Assembly (NCBI GenBank): GCA_964452635.1 | Contig: CAYVMP010000004.1 | Location: 1 to 46,147 of the forward strand | Source: CAYVMP01 sp964452635 | Lineage (GTDB): Bacteria > Patescibacteriota > Minisyncoccia > Phycocordibacterales > DATDWN01 | DNA length: 46,147 nucleotides | Direction: 5' to 3' | Part shown: positions 41,103 to 46,147 of the stretch, piece after piece | How the letters are laid out: every line of letters starts with the position of its first letter | How positions within the stretch are numbered: position 1 is the stretch's first letter | Position numbers and translations under genes: made by a program | The notes under the pieces: model-generated | Databases searched by the model: none | What the model saw: the letters and a program-made list of their open reading frames with translations, nothing else | Told to the model about the DNA's origin: nothing

Positions 41103-41779
41103 ATTTTTTTGATTACAGATAATGACGGAAACTTTTCATTGACTACTTCGTATGGCACACCACATTCTGTTATTTTTGGAAGATTGTGTTTTTCAATCCA
41201 TGCTAAACCATCTCTGTCTTTACTTCCTCCTTCAAAATAAACAACTGAACCACGATCAATATATGACTTAACCGTATCATAAAACAATTTTATAGTCTCC
41301 CCATTATTATTCACATCGATATGCATCATGTCAAAATCTTCTGGTGATTTAATCCAGTCCATAAAATTTTTCTTTTCCAATTTTACATAATTAGATACAC
41401 CATACTTTTCTAGATTTTTTCTCACTTCTTTTTTAGTAATCATGTTTCGACTAGGATGCAACCACATAGACCAATCCATTTTTAAAACCTCCAAATAGTA
41501 ACGAAAACCCTTTTTTTTCAATAATTTTTTAGTTGTGTGCTTGTGAGCAGAATGAGTATATATATAAGATTCAAATAAATCGTATACTTGTATTTGCCTC
41601 TCTACTCCATCCCCTTTCAATTGATCCAATGCCATCGCCATAGCTACAGTCGAATAGCCATACAGAGATCCAAACTCTATAATTTTTTTAGGTTTATGTT
41701 TCAAAACTGCATTATATAAATCTTGCCCTAAATTATTTTCTCTATAAGAACTATCTATATCTGGATTTTTATATTGCAT
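41099..41779 (-). CDS. Class I SAM-dependent methyltransferase-like protein
   Basis: The 226-residue protein has IIEFGSLYGYSTVAMAMAL as the SAM-binding motif, an acidic end to the second strand (QVYDLFESY) and DFDMMHIDVNNNGET, where cephalosporin-hydroxylase-like and Methyltransf_24 proteins have a metal-binding or catalytic aspartate. It probably modifies a sugar. It overlaps the DegT aminotransferase gene by 11 nt and the next gene by 4 nt. The acceptor is unknown. Confidence 0.7.
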   Translation of the reverse strand: MQYKNPDIDSSYRENNLGQDLYNAVLKHKPKKIIEFGSLYGYSTVAMAMALDQLKGDGVERQIQVYDLFESYIYTHSAHKHTTKKLLKKKGFRYYLEVLKMDWSMWLHPSRNMITKKEVRKNLEKYGVSNYVKLEKKNFMDWIKSPEDFDMMHIDVNNNGETIKLFYDTVKSYIDRGSVVYFEGGSKDRDGLAWIEKHNLPKITECGVPYEVVNEKFPSLSVIKKI

Positions 41780-42842
41780 GTAGTTTATTAAACTTATTTA
41801 TTAAATCACAAATCATTTTTACATCTCCCGCGGACACACCATGATGCACTGGCAGTAACACATATTTATGTTCCAAAGTATTCATATTTGGCAAATTCTC
41901 CCTCTTTCCACCAAAGACAGTATACTGGTCATTACGAAAATGGTGTATGCCAGTGCCTACTCTGTTTTCTCTTAGAAATTTCATGAGGCCTTCTCTCTTG
42001 TCTGAGAAAGTTAGAGCAAACCAAATATGAGCTTCTATGCCGTACTTTTTATATTCTTCCATAAGTCTCTTTCTATGATTTATAATTTTATCTATATTCG
42101 CAAGATTGCCTCTACCTATAGTTGCAGTTACATCACTCATATGATATTTGTATCCTGCTTCTATTAGATCTGTCTCACCTTCTTTTTGTTTTCTCTCTCT
42201 ATCATATCCAAACCATCTTAGTCTTTTGCCTTTTTCGTGCAAATATTTGTCTTTTGTTATTAAAAATCCACCATCTACAGAAGTAAGTGTTTTTATAGAC
42301 TGCAAGGACACACAAGTAAAATCTGCCTTGCCCCAAAAATCAGAACCCACAGCTTGCGCCGCATCTTCTATTAAAATAATTTTTTTCTCTCTTGCTATTT
42401 CTAGTAACTCTTTCAAACCTCTGTTATTTCCCCCAAAATGTACAAAGATTATAGCTTTTGTTTTTGGAGTAATCTTCTTCCTTACATCTTCTATATCTAT
42501 ATTTAAATCCTTGTCACAATCTGCAAAAATAATTTTTGCTTTCCTGTGAACTAAAGGTAAATTAGTACCCACGAAAGTCAAAACCGGACTTATCACCTCG
42601 TCTCCTTCACTGATGCCCGCAAGTTCATAAGCGAGTTCAAGAGCTGATGTACCAGAATTAACTGCTGATATATTTTGAGAAATTAATATATTTTTAAACT
42701 TTTCTCCAAATTCTTTTTCAAACGCTTTGACTTGTGGCCCTTCACCGATATATGCCCCGTAATTAGATTTTAAAAGTAAAATAGAAACGTTCCATACAGA
42801 CTTAAGTGATATGTAAGACTTGAATATAGGAATCTTCTTCAT
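41769..42842 (-). CDS. DegT/DnrJ/EryC1 family PLP-dependent sugar aminotransferase
   Basis: The 357-residue protein has NSGTSALEL (62-70), SPVLTFVGT, IEDAAQAVGS with D160, and SLQSIKTLTSVDGGFL with the PLP lysine K184, matching DegT/StrS sugar aminotransferases that place an amino group on a keto-sugar. The usual SFH before the lysine is SLQ here. It overlaps the downstream methyltransferase by 11 nt. Of its 16 arginines 15 use AGA or AGG, whereas the GT4 gene at 39132 mostly uses CGN, so this gene may be a recent arrival. Confidence 0.92.
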   Translation of the reverse strand: MKKIPIFKSYISLKSVWNVSILLLKSNYGAYIGEGPQVKAFEKEFGEKFKNILISQNISAVNSGTSALELAYELAGISEGDEVISPVLTFVGTNLPLVHRKAKIIFADCDKDLNIDIEDVRKKITPKTKAIIFVHFGGNNRGLKELLEIAREKKIILIEDAAQAVGSDFWGKADFTCVSLQSIKTLTSVDGGFLITKDKYLHEKGKRLRWFGYDRERKQKEGETDLIEAGYKYHMSDVTATIGRGNLANIDKIINHRKRLMEEYKKYGIEAHIWFALTFSDKREGLMKFLRENRVGTGIHHFRNDQYTVFGGKRENLPNMNTLEHKYVLLPVHHGVSAGDVKMICDLINKFNKLHAI

Positions 42843-42851
42843 GCATATATA

Positions 42852-44117
42852 TTAGTCTATAATCTTAAAAGTAGGTAGAGGTACCACAAACTTGGCTTTT
42901 ACACCCTTGGCTTTCCAATTTTTAATTATATAGTCTGCAAAATGCCAAGCCAAAATAAGTATGTAATCTGGTTTATCTTTTAAGATAATTTCATTACTTA
43001 CAATTGGATTGTGTGTGCCAGCCATATATTTTCCGACTTTTTCAGTTCCAGGTAATTGAGCAATGTACGGCAATAAGTCTTTACTTAAGCCAAAATAGTT
43101 CATTACAACAACACCTCTCGTAGGACAAGAATCGGCTACTACTTTCTTACCTTCTTTGTGAGCCTTGATTACAAGGTCTAGAAATTTGTATTTACTTTCG
43201 TCTACTTTTTGTCGAAACTTTTCCCATGCTTTAGGGTTAAAGAGTCCTGCTTTTTTTTCTGCCTGAAGTAATTTGTCCACATTTGGACTGATAGGGTGTT
43301 TACCCTTCCATCCAGCATAAATTTTTATACTTCCCTCTCGGGTCTTTACTCTATACGCATCAAAAACTTCCATACCGTAGTAAGGAAAAAGTGTAACCAA
43401 AGATTTTAAACTATAAATTCGTACATGCTCGTGATATATCTGATCAAATTGGTTGCCTTCAAATACGTCCAGAAGATATTGACTCTCAGTAACGACGGCA
43501 CCATCTTTATCCAAAAGACGACTTAGCCCTCGCATTACTTCTCCCAAACTAGACACGTGTGCAAATACATTTGTAAATGTAATTATTTTGGCTTTTCCGT
43601 ATTTCTTGACAACATCTTTAGCAACTGCTTCATTGAAAAACGCTTGTATTGTATTGATTTTGTTTTCCTTTCGAGCAACCTTTGCCATATTTGTGGGCTC
43701 AACTCCTAGTGTCTTCATGCCTTGATCTCTAAATGAAGTCAAAAGTGTCCCATCGTTAGACCCCACATCGACACAAAAAGATCCTTTGGGTAATTTAAGA
43801 TCATTGGTAATATTTTCTGTTAGTAATTTCAAATGTTCACGCAAAGGTTGTGATATACCTGTACGATATACATAATTTGTACTAGAAAAAAGAAGTTTAC
43901 TGTCGACAACATGATCAAGTTGACCAAGACCTGATTCCGGGCAAATCATAAGACGTAGAGAGTAATGAACCTCTGGCTGATTCAAACCTTCTTTTGTAAG
44001 TAAAGCACCTGCAGATGGCTGAAAACCAAGATCAATAGCTTCAAAAAGATTCTTGGATCCAGTAATTTGGCAATGGTCAAGCTTACCCACTGTAATGTTA
44101 TGTTTTGGTTTTTTCAT
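42852..44117 (-). CDS. NovU/TylCIII-type sugar C-methyltransferase-like protein
   Basis: This 421-residue protein has the three-part layout of sugar C-methyltransferases: an N-terminal region with LFEAIDLGFQPSAGAL, a SAM domain with SFCVDVGSNDGTLL and TLGVEPT, the YHEHVRIYSLKSL motif (the His pair in the active site), and a C-terminal domain with VVADSCPTRGVVVMNYFG and HFADYIIKNWKAKG. Such enzymes methylate 4-keto-deoxysugars. The zinc cysteines of the N-terminal domain are mostly lost; only C16 and C59 remain in roughly the right places. It is the first gene of the operon and ends 9 nt before degT. The start has no Shine-Dalgarno. Confidence 0.85.
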   Translation of the reverse strand: MKKPKHNITVGKLDHCQITGSKNLFEAIDLGFQPSAGALLTKEGLNQPEVHYSLRLMICPESGLGQLDHVVDSKLLFSSTNYVYRTGISQPLREHLKLLTENITNDLKLPKGSFCVDVGSNDGTLLTSFRDQGMKTLGVEPTNMAKVARKENKINTIQAFFNEAVAKDVVKKYGKAKIITFTNVFAHVSSLGEVMRGLSRLLDKDGAVVTESQYLLDVFEGNQFDQIYHEHVRIYSLKSLVTLFPYYGMEVFDAYRVKTREGSIKIYAGWKGKHPISPNVDKLLQAEKKAGLFNPKAWEKFRQKVDESKYKFLDLVIKAHKEGKKVVADSCPTRGVVVMNYFGLSKDLLPYIAQLPGTEKVGKYMAGTHNPIVSNEIILKDKPDYILILAWHFADYIIKNWKAKGVKAKFVVPLPTFKIID

Positions 44118-44137
44118 GTGAGTTTTAATGTATGGTA

Positions 44138-44166
44138 TTTATAACAAAAATGACCTATTGTTGCAA
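44138..44166 (-). promoter_or_regulatory. Promoter of the 44117-37546 operon
   Basis: TTGCAA (44166-44161), 17 bp and TATAAA (44143-44138) on the minus strand. The predicted start near 44131 gives a leader of about 14 nt. Confidence 0.65.
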
Positions 44167-44268
44167 GGTAGGTGTTTACAGAGATCTTAAATTAAGATTG
44201 TAAATATACATTTACAATTATTATTTATATAATTAATCCATTATTAATTTATTCATTAATTGATTTTT

Positions 44269-45345
44269 ATGAAAATTTTAACAAAATTAGTTTGTTCTTT
44301 TTTATTATCGCTTTTATTGTTACCCATGATAACCGTGGCCTCTACCCTCTTTACTGTAGATGATGCAGGTAATGTAGGAATAGGCACAGCTTCACCTCAA
44401 TACAAACTTGATGTATTGGGAACCATGCATAGTAGGTTAGTAAATTTAGATGCTTCATCTACACCAAGCAGTATCAATTTGAGTTCTGGCAATGTTCAGT
44501 CTTTTGTTCTTAATTCCAATCCTACCCTTTCTTTTACCAACCCTCAAGCTGGAGCAGAATATAAGTTGATTATTAAACAAGATGCTACTGGTGGTAGAAC
44601 TATTACATGGCCAGCTACAGTAAAGTGGCCGAGCGGAAACCCTCCCACACTTACCACAACAGCCAACGGTGTAGATACGGTTGATTTTGTATTCGATGGA
44701 GTAAATTATCTTGGTTCTTACTCTCTCGACTATCAACTTCCGGTCCCTCCTATTGCTTTTGATGCCGCAACCAACTGCGGAGGAAATGCTTCTTGTAGTG
44801 TTACAACTTCAGGTTCAAATAGAGCACTGATAGCTTATGTATTAGGAGACACTTCAGATAACCAACCAACTTGTACATACAATGGTACTTCAATGACCGC
44901 TATAGACAAAGTTCAAATACCTTCTGATCGATGGTCTTATTCATTATTGTTGATTGCACCCACATCTGGTTCCCATACCTTATCTTGTTCAGGTCCAAGT
45001 TATATAAGAATTTCTTCTGTTTCTTATACTGGCGTTAAGCAGACTAGTCAACCTGATAACTATGGACACAATACAACATCATCAGGAAGTTCCGTATCAG
45101 GTAGTTACACTGTAAACAATAATCATTCTATGATAGTACAAGGCACATTTGCAGCAGGAGGATCTGCGTCTTCCGCTACAACTGACAGTGTCGCCATGAC
45201 CGAAAGAGGAACTACAAATACAGGAGTATCTATATTTGATACTGATACTAATCCAGCTTCTGCTTCAAGTCACACGGTTGCATGGACAAATTCTAGCAGT
45301 TCTAACTTAAGTCAATTGATAATTTCTTTGATTAGAGCGGATTAA
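44269..45345 (+). CDS. Secreted tail-fibre-like beta-rich surface protein
   Basis: The 358-residue protein has an N-terminal signal peptide (residues 1 to about 24, cleavage near ITVAS). Next come NVGIGTASPQYKLDVLG, a motif typical of phage tail spikes, and a domain with NPTLSFTNPQAGAEYKLII and RTITWPATVKWPSG, also seen in tail proteins. Residues about 170-358 hold a domain with TYNG, MTAIDKVQIPSDRW, LIAPTSGSH and SYTGVKQTSQPD, shared with the cytoplasm-start protein at 26849-27934. It probably acts as an exported adhesin or coat protein. ATG 44269 is used; a TTG at 44260 is the alternative. A terminator follows. The gene is divergent from the operon at 44117. Confidence 0.72.
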   Translation: MKILTKLVCSFLLSLLLLPMITVASTLFTVDDAGNVGIGTASPQYKLDVLGTMHSRLVNLDASSTPSSINLSSGNVQSFVLNSNPTLSFTNPQAGAEYKLIIKQDATGGRTITWPATVKWPSGNPPTLTTTANGVDTVDFVFDGVNYLGSYSLDYQLPVPPIAFDAATNCGGNASCSVTTSGSNRALIAYVLGDTSDNQPTCTYNGTSMTAIDKVQIPSDRWSYSLLLIAPTSGSHTLSCSGPSYIRISSVSYTGVKQTSQPDNYGHNTTSSGSSVSGSYTVNNNHSMIVQGTFAAGGSASSATTDSVAMTERGTTNTGVSIFDTDTNPASASSHTVAWTNSSSSNLSQLIISLIRAD

Positions 45346-45375
45346 AAGAGTTCTTATTTAATAAATTAAAAAAAC

Positions 45376-45411
45376 AAAAACACTCCTTCGATAGAACGAG
45401 GGGGTGTTTTT
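45376..45411 (+). terminator. Terminator of the secreted surface protein gene
   Basis: A 15-bp stem with two G-T pairs (45376-45390 with 45397-45411) and an ATAGAA loop ends in T5 on the plus strand, 30 nt past the stop. Confidence 0.82.
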
Positions 45412-45511
45412 ATACACCTGTAAATTAATTGAGGATTTCCAGAAATTCACAAATAATCTAGTTCTAATAACCATCAATTATAAATAGATAAAGCTTTGAG
45501 TAATTAAAAGA

Positions 45512-45542
45512 GCACCCCTCCGCCGTGGTGACGATGAAGTGC
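45512..45542 (-). terminator. Possible terminator of the right-edge gene
   Basis: GCACTTC (45542-45536) can pair with GGGGTGC (45518-45512) using G-T pairs, followed on the minus strand by TCTTTTAATT. The loop of 17 nt is large. The rest of 45412-45568 shows nothing recognisable. Confidence 0.35.
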
Positions 45543-45568
45543 CCTACTCGAATCATACTCTTCTCCTT

Positions 45569-46138
45569 CTACCCGATTACCTGCAAAGCGAGGATTTTCG
45601 AGGTTGTGTTTTTGTTATAAGCTTCTCGGACCCACTCGATAAATTTCTTGGCCGTTTTGATTTCCTCCTGAGTAAGATGCTTACTGACTTGAGGATTTGC
45701 ATCAAGTACCTTATCGATCTCTGCAAGGGTTTCCATCTTGGTAGGAGTAAGGACCAGAGCAAAACCGTGCTCATCCCATCTAGACCCCAAATCTGGTGTC
45801 GAGAAAAACTTCTCGGCAAAAACCAAACTTGAATCGATGATCCCAGAACGCGCGTTGTCTCCAGCATAAAATACTGGCTCCATGTCATCTTCTTCTTTTT
45901 TGGGAGGATAGAAACTCCTGCAAAACTCCTTGAAGTCACTGATCTCCCGGATTCCTTCATTGTATCCACTCTCCTCGTGTCCCGGAATAAAAAGTCGCGG
46001 ACCCGCTCCTAGAGCCACCGTAAAAGTAGGTCTCATGCCTGCCTTCATCCAATCTCGAGTGTACTCAAGATATGGAACATGAGTTCTCCCAGCAAAGGAA
46101 GGGTCTAAAAGCAAAAGCTTGTAATTTGCCCTCGACAT
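45569..46138 (-). CDS. Unrecognised protein, possibly 5'-truncated by the window edge
   Basis: At least 189 residues are encoded. The protein has no membrane helix or signal peptide. Visible features are KLLLLDPSFAGRTHVPYLEY, a central PPKKEEDDMEPVFYAGDNARSG and a charged helical C-terminus (HLTQEEIKTAKKFIEWVREAYNK). No family is recognised. The ATG at 46138 is the first available, but the frame stays open to the window end, so the true start may be further right. Its codon use is more G/C-rich than that of the neighbouring surface genes. Confidence 0.6.
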   Translation of the reverse strand: MSRANYKLLLLDPSFAGRTHVPYLEYTRDWMKAGMRPTFTVALGAGPRLFIPGHEESGYNEGIREISDFKEFCRSFYPPKKEEDDMEPVFYAGDNARSGIIDSSLVFAEKFFSTPDLGSRWDEHGFALVLTPTKMETLAEIDKVLDANPQVSKHLTQEEIKTAKKFIEWVREAYNKNTTSKILALQVIG

Positions 46139-46147
46139 TAAACATTT

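Noticed and set aside
1..46147. tRNA or rRNA genes in the intergenic regions
   Set aside because: I looked through the gaps longer than 100 bases and saw no cloverleaf with TTCGA-type arm or rRNA motifs.

Overview
The window looks like a scaffold from an uncultured Patescibacteria (Candidate Phyla Radiation) genome, most likely of the Parcubacteria/Paceibacteria type. This is inferred from the small membrane-rich gene set, O-antigen-ligase proteins with TPR tails, an orphan sigma-70 region 4 protein, tail-fibre-like surface proteins, and many starts with no Shine-Dalgarno but a -10 box immediately upstream. TGA is used as a stop throughout, so the Gracilibacteria/Absconditabacteria code does not apply. 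There is no taxonomic marker search behind this assignment. Two 100-N gaps divide the window into three contigs (1-15643, 15744-18194, 18295-46147). The first gap is artificial: a 49-bp sequence flanks it on both sides, and removing the N run plus one copy restores one secA frame.

Region 1-19754 is almost entirely minus-strand housekeeping and envelope genes: murJ (cut by the window edge), an O-antigen ligase/TPR protein, rnpB with its own promoter and terminator, gatB, obg, an orphan sigma-region-4 regulator, a MYG1 hydrolase, a DsbB plus thioredoxin pair for disulfide formation, a NADAR/YbiA protein, a copper operon (csoR, copA, an HMA-DsbD2 fusion, a cupredoxin-like protein) under a palindromic operator, secA, a 21-residue lysine-rich peptide, a gene-poor stretch with two small transcription units (one a candidate hairpin RNA), and a second O-antigen ligase broken by the second gap.

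Region 19794-37481 is an accessory surface-polysaccharide locus, mostly on the plus strand. fcl and gmd make GDP-L-fucose and a GT11 fucosyltransferase can use it. An ABC-2 permease and a Wzt-type ATPase with a carbohydrate-binding tail can export the glycan. Around them lie an epimerase, two paralogous GT4 enzymes (one fused to a GT2 domain), a NodU-type carbamoyltransferase, two FkbM methyltransferases, a GT2, a GT-C-like membrane protein and a TIM-barrel epimerase/endonuclease-like protein. A two-gene minus-strand island (FkbM plus a tail-fibre-like protein) interrupts the locus, and a 202-bp imperfect palindrome sits between two convergent genes at its end.

Region 37546-44117 is a six-gene minus-strand operon with overlapping reading frames: a C-methyltransferase-like protein, a DegT aminotransferase, a methyltransferase, a GT-like protein, a GT4 and a GT2-methyltransferase fusion. 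It probably makes and attaches a modified sugar. Downstream are a secreted tail-fibre-like protein that shares a domain with the protein at 26849-27934, and an unrecognised gene at the right edge. The most notable signals are the frequent leaderless promoters, the CsoR operator placed inside its own promoter, the short repeat found in both rnpB and a membrane-protein gene, the long palindrome, the candidate hairpin RNA with a complementary neighbour transcript, and the shuffled tail-fibre-like domain.
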